The notes under the pieces were generated by a model. That model searched no databases, had not been told where the DNA came from, and was given only the letters and a program-made list of their open reading frames with translations. A program made the position numbers and the translations under genes. This document shows, piece after piece, positions 7,781-16,010 of a DNA stretch of 64,000 nt (position 1 is its first letter; every line of letters begins with the position of its first letter). This stretch comes from JAQUOA01 sp037443785 (GTDB lineage Bacteria; Bacteroidota; Ignavibacteria; UBA10030; UBA8401): NCBI GenBank assembly GCA_037443785.1, contig JBBINR010000013.1, positions 22,646-86,645 on the forward strand, written 5' to 3'.

Positions 7781-10700
7781 CTTGCACTGAAATTGATGTC
7801 CCTTTATTTTTCATTGAATCAATATGGATGACAGCACCAATTTTTTCAGCACGCGCATTCATATTTTTCAATCCGTGTCCTCCTATCGTCCTTGTCCTGG
7901 CGCCGGATCGCTCTATCCCCTTTCCATCGTCGCGAATGGTAAGATAAAAAACATCATCCTCGAACCATGAAAGGAGTTCGACCGACGATGCATCCGAATG
8001 TTTGATAATATTGTTTATTGCTTCCTTAAAAATGAGATAAATATTTTTCCGAACTTCCTCCGCTATCATAATTTCCGGAGGAATGATGCAAAATGCTAAA
8101 TGGCATTCCAGTGAATGGTCATGACACCATTGAACCGAAAGATCGCCAATCCTGTCGACAAGATTTTTTAATGAATCATGGCTCGGCGAAAGCGACCATA
8201 CAACTTCTTCCATCGATTGTTTCGCATCGGATGACATCGCCGATAATTTATTTATTGCGTTTTCTAAATCGTTTCGACGTTGATTTGAACGATGCTGTAT
8301 GGTTTCAGCATACAATGAAATACTATTCAGTGTCGAAGCAACGTCATCATGCAGATCGCGCGCGATTTTTTCCCGGACACGCTGCCGCTCATCTGTCAAT
8401 GCGCGTTCATGTTCAAGTTCTACGATCCGTTTTTTTAGTTTTCGGCGCGACACATACCAGGAGCCTGTAAAAATACCGCTAATAAAACCAAAGGCAGAAA
8501 ATAATTTAAACCAGACCGTTGCCCACCACGGCGGTGAGATGATGATTTTAATTGATGTGCCTTGTTCATTCCAAATGCCGTCGTTGTTCGATCCTTTGAC
8601 GTGAAAAACATATTCGCCGGGATCAATATTTGTATACCGCACAAACCGCTTGCTGCCCGCTTGCACCCATTCTTTATCGAGTCCTTTCAACATATACGCA
8701 AAACAATTGTTGCCGGGCGCAACGAGAGATAACGAAGAAAGTTCAAATGAGAAAAAGTTTTGATTGTAGGAAAGGACAATGACCGAGTCGCGAAGCAGGG
8801 GTGAATAATCTTCATCGAAAATTTTAAATTGCGTAATGGCAATCGGCGGGATAAATTTGCTGTCCTGAATGCTGTCAGGAAAGAATTCCATCATTCCGTT
8901 ATGAGCGCCAAAATAAAATTTACCGCTTCTTCCGCGATGGTACGCATTCTGATTAAATTCATTATTGATCGTGCCATCGTTTCGAAGATACGTGCGGAAT
9001 GTTTTCTCCCGTGGAGAAAATTTCGACAAACCTTTTGCCGTACTCAGCCATAAATTATGTTTTTTGTCTTCAAGTATTCCGTATATCATATCCGTTTTCA
9101 AACCATCGGATTCCTTATAAGGAATAAAATGAAGGGAATCACCATCCTGCACTACTTTGTCGATCCCTCCGGCAAACGTTCCAACCCACAACGTGTTATC
9201 ATGAGACTGATAAATACAGGAAACGACATTGTTGCTTATCGCATTTTTATCCGACGCGCTGCCTTGATATACTTTATAAGAATTATTTTTCGTGTCAAAC
9301 CGGATGAGACCGCCGCCGTTCGTTCCAATCCAAAGATATCCGTCATTCGTTTTACACATCGACATTACCGTCTCTAAATTTCTTTGGATGAAATTTGAAT
9401 CGCTAAAAAATCGTTCAATTCGCCGTGATCCGTAGTTGTACTTCGCTAATCCAATTGATGTTCCCCACCAGATATTTCTTCGATCGTCAGGCAGCAACGA
9501 GTAAATGAAATTTCCTCCGAAAACATTTCCGGCCGACGAATCAAATATTAATTTCAGATTGTTCCCCGTACCCCTTGAATAATAAAGTCCGTTCCGCGTC
9601 CCTATCCACAATGTGCCGCTGCTATCTTCCGACAAACACACCGGCCGCACAGCAGATATTTTCCGAAAACCTGAACGTTCATTTTCTCTCCGATATAGAC
9701 CTGTATGCGTTCCAACCCAAAGCCGCCCGAGACGATCTTCCAGCATCGTCCACACGCTTCCATCTCCCAATGAATGGGGATCGCTTGCATCATAGTGAGA
9801 GGTAATAAATTTTTTATTGTTTGGAATTACTTTGTTCAACCCGTCTGTGGTTCCAATCCATAAAATACTTTCGTCATCTTCGTAAATCGAAAGAATATTG
9901 TTATTACTAATGCTTGCAGGATTTAACGGATCATGAGCGTATTGTACCGCATCATAAATTTGCGGGCTACCATCGCGGGAATAATGTATCGTAAGCCGGA
10001 ACACACCGATATCGCTTCCCATCCATGCATTTCCTTTTGAATCGAAAAAGACTATTCTTGACAGCCCTTTTTTTAGAATCCGACGGGCGCGTTGTGACGT
10101 AGAAACCGCCCTTAGTTTTTTATCTTTGGAATCGTAGTAACACAACCCTAAACGTTCGTCCCCCAACCAAATGACGTTGTGCGGGTCTTTGCAAAGCCAT
10201 GTTATAACGTGGTGTTGGATTTTTTTTTGTAATCGGGATTCAAATTTTATTTCTGTAAAGAATCCGGTCTCCGGGTTTACTGTGAAAACTTTTTTTGTTG
10301 TCGTTACCCAAATGAGCGTATCATACTCTGTGCACACATCCATTATTTGGTCTTCACCATGGACTCCGCCGGGGATAAAATATTGGTGATGTGTTTTGGT
10401 AATCGGAGAATATTTGACAAGGCTTCCGGTAAAGCTAACGAAGAGATTCCCCTTACTATCTTCACAGAATCCGCGGGCATTCCCAAGGGCCGGCAATGGT
10501 ATTTGTGCCAAGTTTGAAAAATGTTCAACGCGAAAATCTTGAGGATCGACGATATCAAGATCACTTGTTTGATACCGGACGATGATTTTCCCTCCTTTTG
10601 AACAACTCAATTGCCAGACATTATTGGCGGATAACGATAATGAATCGCCTGTCCGATGTTTCAAAGTTTGAAAAGTTTTTCCGTCATATCTATTCAAACC

Positions 10701-10862
10701 ATCGAGCGTTCCAACCCACAGGAAACCATGTTGGTCGCGGGTGATATCAAATGCAGAATTTTGAGAAAGTCCGTCTTCAATCGTCAAATGTTCAAAACGT
10801 ACTTCCTGCGCAAAGAGGAAGAATTGAAATCCAAAAAGAAATAAGACAAATAAGAATCGCAT
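7755..10862 (-). CDS. Two-component sensor histidine kinase with periplasmic propeller (Reg_prop/Y_Y_Y)
   Basis: 1035 residues from ATG 10862, chosen because it begins the signal peptide MRFLFVLFLFGFQFFLFAQ; the frame is open 51 codons further upstream but that stretch holds structured leader sequence. About 700 residues of two-component-regulator propeller repeats follow (W(I/V)GT..GL(N/Y)(K/R) motifs). Next come a Y_Y_Y domain (YMLKGLDKEWVQAG ... YTNIDPGEY), one membrane helix (FSAFGFISGIFTGSWYV), a HisKA_3 domain with phosphoacceptor His in IARDLHDDVAS, and an HATPase domain (N-box EAINNIIKHS, DDGKGIER, GGHGLKNMNARAE). Such sensors usually detect extracytoplasmic ligands. Its partner is the regulator at 7065-7715. 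The last codons double as the regulator's operator. Confidence 0.92.
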   Translation of the reverse strand: MRFLFVLFLFGFQFFLFAQEVRFEHLTIEDGLSQNSAFDITRDQHGFLWVGTLDGLNRYDGKTFQTLKHRTGDSLSLSANNVWQLSCSKGGKIIVRYQTSDLDIVDPQDFRVEHFSNLAQIPLPALGNARGFCEDSKGNLFVSFTGSLVKYSPITKTHHQYFIPGGVHGEDQIMDVCTEYDTLIWVTTTKKVFTVNPETGFFTEIKFESRLQKKIQHHVITWLCKDPHNVIWLGDERLGLCYYDSKDKKLRAVSTSQRARRILKKGLSRIVFFDSKGNAWMGSDIGVFRLTIHYSRDGSPQIYDAVQYAHDPLNPASISNNNILSIYEDDESILWIGTTDGLNKVIPNNKKFITSHYDASDPHSLGDGSVWTMLEDRLGRLWVGTHTGLYRRENERSGFRKISAVRPVCLSEDSSGTLWIGTRNGLYYSRGTGNNLKLIFDSSAGNVFGGNFIYSLLPDDRRNIWWGTSIGLAKYNYGSRRIERFFSDSNFIQRNLETVMSMCKTNDGYLWIGTNGGGLIRFDTKNNSYKVYQGSASDKNAISNNVVSCIYQSHDNTLWVGTFAGGIDKVVQDGDSLHFIPYKESDGLKTDMIYGILEDKKHNLWLSTAKGLSKFSPREKTFRTYLRNDGTINNEFNQNAYHRGRSGKFYFGAHNGMMEFFPDSIQDSKFIPPIAITQFKIFDEDYSPLLRDSVIVLSYNQNFFSFELSSLSLVAPGNNCFAYMLKGLDKEWVQAGSKRFVRYTNIDPGEYVFHVKGSNNDGIWNEQGTSIKIIISPPWWATVWFKLFSAFGFISGIFTGSWYVSRRKLKKRIVELEHERALTDERQRVREKIARDLHDDVASTLNSISLYAETIQHRSNQRRNDLENAINKLSAMSSDAKQSMEEVVWSLSPSHDSLKNLVDRIGDLSVQWCHDHSLECHLAFCIIPPEIMIAEEVRKNIYLIFKEAINNIIKHSDASSVELLSWFEDDVFYLTIRDDGKGIERSGARTRTIGGHGLKNMNARAEKIGAVIHIDSMKNKGTSISVQVKMAQLRH

Positions 10863-10927
10863 TTGAGAAAATACAACAGGAAGAAAGGAGAAGCAAGAAT
10901 GGAATGTGAAGTACGTTTCAAATAAAA

Positions 10928-10995
10928 CGCCGTTGAACCTCCCCAGGTCAACGGCGCTTGTAGCTATTGTTTCAACCGCCTTCAAGTTGAAACAA
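10928..10995 (-). ncRNA. Two-hairpin structured element, copy 2, in the kinase leader
   Basis: The minus-strand order is hairpin A (10995-10967), a perfect 10-bp stem TTGTTTCAAC/GTTGAAACAA with loop TTGAAGGCG, then 10 nt, then hairpin B (10956-10928). Hairpin B has stem CGCCGTTG/CAACGGCG, a bulged A, ACCT/AGGT and a GGGG tetraloop, and is followed by TTTTATTT. Loops match copy 1 (2491-2560) while stem pairs change together (C-G to T-A in B; G.U to A-U or G-C in A). It sits about 11 nt after the predicted kinase transcription start and 65 nt before ATG 10862, so it could attenuate the transcript. Confidence 0.6.
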
Positions 10996-11012
10996 AGTGG
11001 TACGTTACACTT

Positions 11013-11066
11013 CAAAATCTCATCGTGCCAAGTTATCTTATCAATAACTCGTTCGGGTCATTTTCA
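11013..11066 (-). promoter_or_regulatory. Palindromic operator (copy 4) plus promoter of the sensor kinase
   Basis: Minus strand 11066-11042 reads TGAAAATGACCCG then AACGAGTTATTG. This is the most divergent copy, but the AAAATGAC and GTTATTG flanks are kept and the centre is still palindromic at most positions. AGATTTTG (11020-11013) lies 21 nt after the TTG. The leader to ATG 10862 is about 145 nt and contains the two-hairpin element. The rest of the 10863-11275 intergenic stretch shows no gene; acs transcription must start in its right part. Confidence 0.5.
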
Positions 11067-11275
11067 TTTGAAGAACGTATAAGCTCTTCTTCGGTGTGGT
11101 AATCTGCAAAAACTCTCCGAACAATTCCACTCCGCTAAAAATTATTTTTTTCTAATGACAAACCGCTGAATTCCTGGAATGATGACAAATTTCTTGCATA
11201 AATCGGTCAGGTTCTGTAATATCTTCAACGATCCCAGCATATTAACTAACGTTATATATTTAAGGAGTTGTATCC

Positions 11276-13189
11276 ATGAAGGAAAAAACTACTGTTCAAA
11301 ATCCTGCACAGGATGAAATTTATCAACCGCAGCCGGACGTTATTGCACAAGCCAATGTGAAAGATCCGGAAGCACTTCGAACTGAAGCAGCAAAAGATAT
11401 CCGTGCCTATTGGGCAAAACGTGCAGAAGAGCTTGAGTGGTATCAAAAATGGGATACGGTTCTTGATGATTCGAACAAACCGTTTTACAAATGGTTCGTC
11501 GGGGGAAAAACGAATATTGTTTTAAATGCGTTGGACCGGCATGTGAGGACTTGGCGGCGAAACAAACTTGCGTTGATTTGGGAAAGCGAAAAAGGAGAAT
11601 TGCGGACATATTCATATCACGCACTTAATCGAGAGGTGTGCAAGTTTGCCAACGTTCTTAAAAGCATGGGCGTCAGCAAAGGAGACCGCGTAACGATCTA
11701 CATGCCGCGAATTCCGGAAACTGTCATTGCAATGCTTGCCACCGCAAAAGTCGGTGCCATCCATTCGGTTGTGTACGGTGGATTTTCTGTTGAAGCCTTG
11801 CACGGACGAATTGAAGATAGCGAATCAAAAGTGATTATCACCGCAGACGGCGGGAACATGAACGGCAAAAAAGTTGAACTGAAAAAAATTGTCGATGAAG
11901 CATTACAGCGAAGCGGACAACCGGAACATGTTGTTGTCGTACGACATCTCGGCATTGATGTCACGATGGAAGCAGGACGTGACTATTGGTACCATGAATT
12001 AATGAGCCTTCCTCTCACACGCGACAGTATGAAATGCGAAACCGAAGTGATGGACGCTGAGGACCCCCTCTTCATTTTGTATACTTCGGGAACCACAGGA
12101 AAACCCAAAGCCATTCTGCATACCCACGGCGGATATTCTGTGGGTGTGTACACAACACTAAAAGATGTTTTTGATATCAAAGAAGACGACCGTTGGTGGT
12201 GCACGGCCGATCCAGGCTGGATCACGGGACATTCGTATATCGTCTACGCACCATTAATCGCCGGTGCAACATCCTTCATGTATGAAGGAGCACCGACATA
12301 TCCGTATCCTGATCGCTGGTGGAGAATGATTGAAAAATATGGAATCAATGTCTTCTACTCTACGCCGACCGCCATTCGCGGGCTGATGCGATTTGGAGAA
12401 TCGTGGCCAAACCGCCACGACCTTTCTTCCCTGCGTTTATTGGGAAGCGTTGGTGAACCGATAAATCCGGAAGCGTGGCGCTGGTTCTTCAAAAAAATTG
12501 GAAAAGAAAAATGTCCGATTATGGATACATGGTGGCAGACAGAAACAGGAATGTTTATGATGGCACCGATGCCCGCAATGCCATTAAAACCAGGTTCTGC
12601 AACAAAACCGCTTCCCGGAATATCAGCAGAAGTCGTTAATGAAGAAGGAAAACCTGTTGCTGACGGCGAAGAAGGATTTTTAGTTTTGAAAAATCCTTGG
12701 CCCGCCATGATGCGAACAATCTTCAAAGACCCTGATCGTTATGTACAGACTTATTGGAGCAAATTCAAAGATTTTTATTTTGTTGGAGATTCCGCACGGC
12801 GTGATAAAGATGGCTACTTTTGGATCATCGGCCGCGTTGATGATGTAATCAAGGTAAGCGGATATCGTCTCGGTACTGCTGAACTTGAGTCGGCATTCAT
12901 TACACACCATGCAGTCGCTGAAGCCGCCGTCATCGGTTTGCCCCATGAAATAAAAGGAGTTGCAATCCATGCATATTTAATTTTGAAAGCAGGCAATGAA
13001 GCCAGTGATGAATTGGCGGAGGAAATCCGAAAACATATAGCGCACGAAATGGGACCAATTGCAAAACCGGAAAAAATTGAATTTGTAAAATCACTACCGA
13101 AAACACGGAGCGGCAAAATAATGCGCCGTGTTTTAAAAGCTCGGGCAATGGGGATGAGCGAAGGAGATATTTCGACACTCGAAGAGTAA
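11276..13189 (+). CDS. acs: Acetyl-CoA synthetase (AMP-forming)
   Basis: A 637-residue ANL-superfamily enzyme that activates acetate with ATP and CoA. It shows the ATP-binding P-loop YTSGTTGKPKAILHTHGG, the TWWQTETG motif that selects acetate-sized substrates, the hinge region near GYFWIIGRVDDVIKVSGYR, and the C-terminal catalytic lysine in TRSGKIMRRVL, the residue acetylated by Pat-type regulators in other bacteria. Length is usual for the family. AAGGAG lies 8 nt before ATG 11276. A strong terminator follows at 13222. It is transcribed divergently from the kinase operon and appears monocistronic; its promoter region was not firmly identified. Confidence 0.96.
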   Translation: MKEKTTVQNPAQDEIYQPQPDVIAQANVKDPEALRTEAAKDIRAYWAKRAEELEWYQKWDTVLDDSNKPFYKWFVGGKTNIVLNALDRHVRTWRRNKLALIWESEKGELRTYSYHALNREVCKFANVLKSMGVSKGDRVTIYMPRIPETVIAMLATAKVGAIHSVVYGGFSVEALHGRIEDSESKVIITADGGNMNGKKVELKKIVDEALQRSGQPEHVVVVRHLGIDVTMEAGRDYWYHELMSLPLTRDSMKCETEVMDAEDPLFILYTSGTTGKPKAILHTHGGYSVGVYTTLKDVFDIKEDDRWWCTADPGWITGHSYIVYAPLIAGATSFMYEGAPTYPYPDRWWRMIEKYGINVFYSTPTAIRGLMRFGESWPNRHDLSSLRLLGSVGEPINPEAWRWFFKKIGKEKCPIMDTWWQTETGMFMMAPMPAMPLKPGSATKPLPGISAEVVNEEGKPVADGEEGFLVLKNPWPAMMRTIFKDPDRYVQTYWSKFKDFYFVGDSARRDKDGYFWIIGRVDDVIKVSGYRLGTAELESAFITHHAVAEAAVIGLPHEIKGVAIHAYLILKAGNEASDELAEEIRKHIAHEMGPIAKPEKIEFVKSLPKTRSGKIMRRVLKARAMGMSEGDISTLEE

Positions 13190-13221
13190 TTGCAAAAGTA
13201 TTTTTCCATTGCATCGTTACG

Positions 13222-13253
13222 AAACGGTTCATTGATGATGAACCGTTTTTTAT
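13222..13253 (+). terminator. Rho-independent terminator of acs
   Basis: A perfect 11-bp stem AAACGGTTCAT/ATGAACCGTTT with a 5-nt loop (TGATG) and a T-rich tail, 32 nt after the acs stop codon. Confidence 0.85.
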
Positions 13254-13400
13254 TTATTTTGCAAGGGATCGCTATCATTTAATACACAATTAAACTTTTA
13301 GTCCGGTTTGTGACCTCCGCCACTGCTCATCACATCTCCGGTTTGTATTCTATCGGTGGCATCACCAAAAATCAATCATCAACATTTTTGAAAGGACAGT

Positions 13401-14207
13401 ATGAAAAAAACAAAATTTTTTGCAATGGTCGTGCTTGTGGGGCTTTTTGCAATCGTGAACGGATGCAAAAAATCTGATAACCCTGTTACGTCAGAAACAT
13501 CAGGTACCGGAACTAATCTGGCGATAGGTTTTTCGAAAGTAAGTTCACATTCTGCTTTTGGAAAAGTCGCTGCCGTAGATTCTCTCCGGATTGACAGCGT
13601 TATCGCAGTCCTTCAAAGAATAAAATTCGAAGTGAATATTGATACGGTAAAAGTTGATACCACCGGAAAAGATTCGGGAGATAGTGATCGAGATTCGAGC
13701 ATTATATTTAGAGGCCCATTCATCATTCACGTTCGAGATTCAAACGCAGTAAATTTTGCGAACCAAGTTCTTCCGGCAGGAAATTACAGCGGTATTAAAT
13801 TCAAAATTCATCGAATACTAAAAGGTGAAAAATATGAAGACAGCGATGAACACAACCATCATTCGACTGTCGCGAACAACGATTCAATCATCGGATACAG
13901 CGTCGGTGTATGGGGCGCCATAAAGAAAAATGGCGTGTGGGTTCCGTTTGAATTTAAAACCAACATGGAATTGGAATTCAAAATAAAAGGAAACTTTACG
14001 ATTACGACTTCGACGAGTACACTAAACATCGCTCTTCGATTCAACACAGGTGATTGGTTTAGAGATCTTAAGACTGGATTTCTTTTAGATCCAACAGATG
14101 CAACTCAAAAAAATCAGGAGTTTATTAGAGAAGCAATTAAGAAGTCCTTCGAACAAGGCAGAGGCGGTCACGATAAAGATCACGATGGACATCCTGACAA
14201 CGATTAA
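13401..14207 (+). CDS. Lipoprotein of unknown function, DUF4382-like
   Basis: 268 residues. A lipoprotein signal peptide ends in AIVNGC with the modified cysteine at position 22, followed by a short Ser/Thr-rich tether. The body has beta-rich stretches with a pattern that resembles DUF4382 proteins (a conserved DSVIAVLQRIKFEVN start, ...LPAGNYSGIKFKIHRI..., VPFEFKTNMELEFKIKGNF). These are surface-anchored beta domains common in Bacteroidota. The C-terminus HDKDHDGHPDND is Asp/His-rich and could bind divalent metal, resembling a degenerate calcium loop. AAAGGACAG precedes ATG 13401. It has its own terminator and is probably a single gene. Function unknown; the family assignment is by eye. Confidence 0.75.
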   Translation: MKKTKFFAMVVLVGLFAIVNGCKKSDNPVTSETSGTGTNLAIGFSKVSSHSAFGKVAAVDSLRIDSVIAVLQRIKFEVNIDTVKVDTTGKDSGDSDRDSSIIFRGPFIIHVRDSNAVNFANQVLPAGNYSGIKFKIHRILKGEKYEDSDEHNHHSTVANNDSIIGYSVGVWGAIKKNGVWVPFEFKTNMELEFKIKGNFTITTSTSTLNIALRFNTGDWFRDLKTGFLLDPTDATQKNQEFIREAIKKSFEQGRGGHDKDHDGHPDND

Positions 14208-14231
14208 GCAAACACTGAAATACGATAAAAC

Positions 14232-14266
14232 AAAAAATCCTGCTGAGAAGCAGGATTTTTTGTTTT
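14232..14266. terminator. Bidirectional rho-independent terminator
   Basis: A 13-bp perfect stem with A6 at one side and T6 at the other (core ATCCTGCT-GAGA-AGCAGGAT) between convergent genes. It can stop the lipoprotein transcript on the plus strand and the LysE-type gene on the minus strand. Confidence 0.88.
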
Positions 14267-14273
14267 AAATATT

Positions 14274-14909
14274 TTATTTCAATAGCAGTTCTTTGAACAA
14301 ATTCCAACCGAGAACAAATGAGATAAGCACCATGAGCAAACCAAAAAACCGTGTAATGTTTTTTAGTGTTTTTGGTTCAAACTTCATTTTGTGCTTTTCA
14401 ACTAGGGCGACTAATGTGACAAACCAGATTGAAACTCCGGCTCCCGTGCCAAGGGCAAATAAACCATTATCATACGGTTTGGGTTCAATCAAATGATATC
14501 CATGCACGATACCGCCGATCGTCACCCAATATGCAAGAAATGACGGATTAGAAAAGTACATTGCCATGCCGATAAGAAAATATCGTTTAAAACCCGGAGC
14601 ATCGTCCTCTTTTTCCTGCATGTGAGGTTCGGGAACTTTGAAGAATGCCGTTCTCATGCCGAAGAAAAAGAAAATCGCAAACGTCATAATGCGAAACAGG
14701 AGTTCGAGTGACGGATGAGAAATTAATGTTGAAATTCCAAATAATGCTGCCGCACAATAAATAACATCCATCAGCGCTGACCCTGTGCCGATCATTAGCG
14801 CCTGACCGGTGCGATTGTGCAGTGCTTTCATCATCACCGCTAAATTGATAGGACCAACCGGAATTGTTGTGAGATAACCGATAATAAAACCGACAACGAA
14901 GGCAATCAT
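14274..14909 (-). CDS. LysE-family amino acid exporter
   Basis: 211 residues, almost wholly hydrophobic, with about six predicted membrane helices. The N-terminal stretch GYLTTIPVGPINLAVM carries the conserved TPGP-like (here IPVGP) motif of LysE/RhtB exporters, followed by GTGSALMDVIYC, also typical. These proteins export amino acids or related metabolites by proton exchange; the substrate cannot be told from sequence. A charged cytoplasmic loop (KVPEPHMQEKEDDAPGFKR) lies between helices 3 and 4. It ends at the shared terminator 14232-14266. No operon partner is evident. Confidence 0.85.
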   Translation of the reverse strand: MIAFVVGFIIGYLTTIPVGPINLAVMMKALHNRTGQALMIGTGSALMDVIYCAAALFGISTLISHPSLELLFRIMTFAIFFFFGMRTAFFKVPEPHMQEKEDDAPGFKRYFLIGMAMYFSNPSFLAYWVTIGGIVHGYHLIEPKPYDNGLFALGTGAGVSIWFVTLVALVEKHKMKFEPKTLKNITRFFGLLMVLISFVLGWNLFKELLLK

Positions 14910-15011
14910 GAATTACCGCTCATTATGAATTGAACACTATTAAGTAACAAACAAATTGTAAAGATTCAAGAATTTTTTCCCGGCAGGTAAAAATTATGAT
15001 GAATTATCGGC

Positions 15012-16010
15012 TTAAGCAGACTGCATTTCAAACAAGGATTCTTCAATGCCACCATGTTCTTTTACACGCAACAAAAGTTCGATGATCGGATTTGCTTCGG
15101 TGTAAATCATCAAATGCTGACGAAACTTTGCTGCATTCGCAACACCTTTTAAAAATCCCGAGTAAAATTTTCGCATCTCACTGACTCCTCTTCGCTCTCC
15201 CTTAAACTCGGCAGAATTTTTCAACAATTGAATGCACACATCAATACGGTCCGAAAGTGTTCGAAGGTGCGGTGATTCCCCTGTTGCAAAAAATTGTTTT
15301 GTGTCAGAAAAAATCCACGGATTATCAATCGCACCTCGTCCGATCATCACTCCATCACATCCCGTTTCATCAAATACTTCTTTGATCTGCTTCGGCTCAA
15401 CCAAACTTCCATTGACAATAATTGGAATTGAAACGGCTTGCTTTACTTTTGCAATCCAATTGAAATCTGGATCGCCGCTGTGTCCCTGGGATCGGGTGCG
15501 ACAATGGATTGTCAATCCCTGCACTCCGATTCCTTCGAGCATCTTTGCAACTTCAACAATCTTAATGGAAGACTCATCCCAGCCAAGTCTTGTCTTTACT
15601 GTTACCGGAAGTTTTGTTGATTTGAGAACATTGACGACGACACGTTCCATTTGATCCAAATCTTTTAACAAACCCGCTCCTGCTCCTCGGCCGGCAACTT
15701 TTTTCACCCAGCAACCGGCGTTGATATCAATCAAATCAGGATTAAGCGAATCCGCCATTTTTGCAGCACCTTCCATCGCATTTTCATCACCGCCGTAAAT
15801 CTGAATTCCAAACGGACGCTCTTCTTCAGAGAAAAGCATTTTTTTAAATGTCTTTTTGGAGTTACGCACTAAACCATCGGAGTTGACAAATTCCGTGTAC
15901 ATCAAATCTGCACCCAGTTGTTTGCAGAGCAGACGAAACGGCTGATCGGTGACGTCTTCCATCGGAGCAAGAATGAGGGGCTTCTGTATTTCGATATTTC
16001 CGATTTTCAT
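15012..16010 (-). CDS. dusB: tRNA-dihydrouridine synthase (DusB-like)
   Basis: A 332-residue FMN-dependent enzyme that reduces uridine to dihydrouridine in the tRNA D-loop. Family motifs are LAPMEDVTDQPFRLLCKQLG, the catalytic Cys in NAGCWVKKVAGRGAGAGLL, VTVKTRLGWDE, IHCRTRSQG, IIVNGSL and GVMIGRGAIDNPWIF. The C-terminal helical tRNA-binding part is present. One oddity is the catalytic loop, which reads GCW where most Dus enzymes have GCP. The gene overlaps the stop of the upstream isocitrate dehydrogenase gene by ATGA (16007-16010), so the two are translationally coupled. Confidence 0.92.
   Translation of the reverse strand: MKIGNIEIQKPLILAPMEDVTDQPFRLLCKQLGADLMYTEFVNSDGLVRNSKKTFKKMLFSEEERPFGIQIYGGDENAMEGAAKMADSLNPDLIDINAGCWVKKVAGRGAGAGLLKDLDQMERVVVNVLKSTKLPVTVKTRLGWDESSIKIVEVAKMLEGIGVQGLTIHCRTRSQGHSGDPDFNWIAKVKQAVSIPIIVNGSLVEPKQIKEVFDETGCDGVMIGRGAIDNPWIFSDTKQFFATGESPHLRTLSDRIDVCIQLLKNSAEFKGERRGVSEMRKFYSGFLKGVANAAKFRQHLMIYTEANPIIELLLRVKEHGGIEESLFEMQSA

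Noticed and set aside
10863..11015. N-terminal extension of the sensor kinase by 51 codons
   Set aside because: The signal peptide starts at ATG 10862, and the upstream stretch is the covarying two-hairpin element plus leader, which reads like non-coding sequence.
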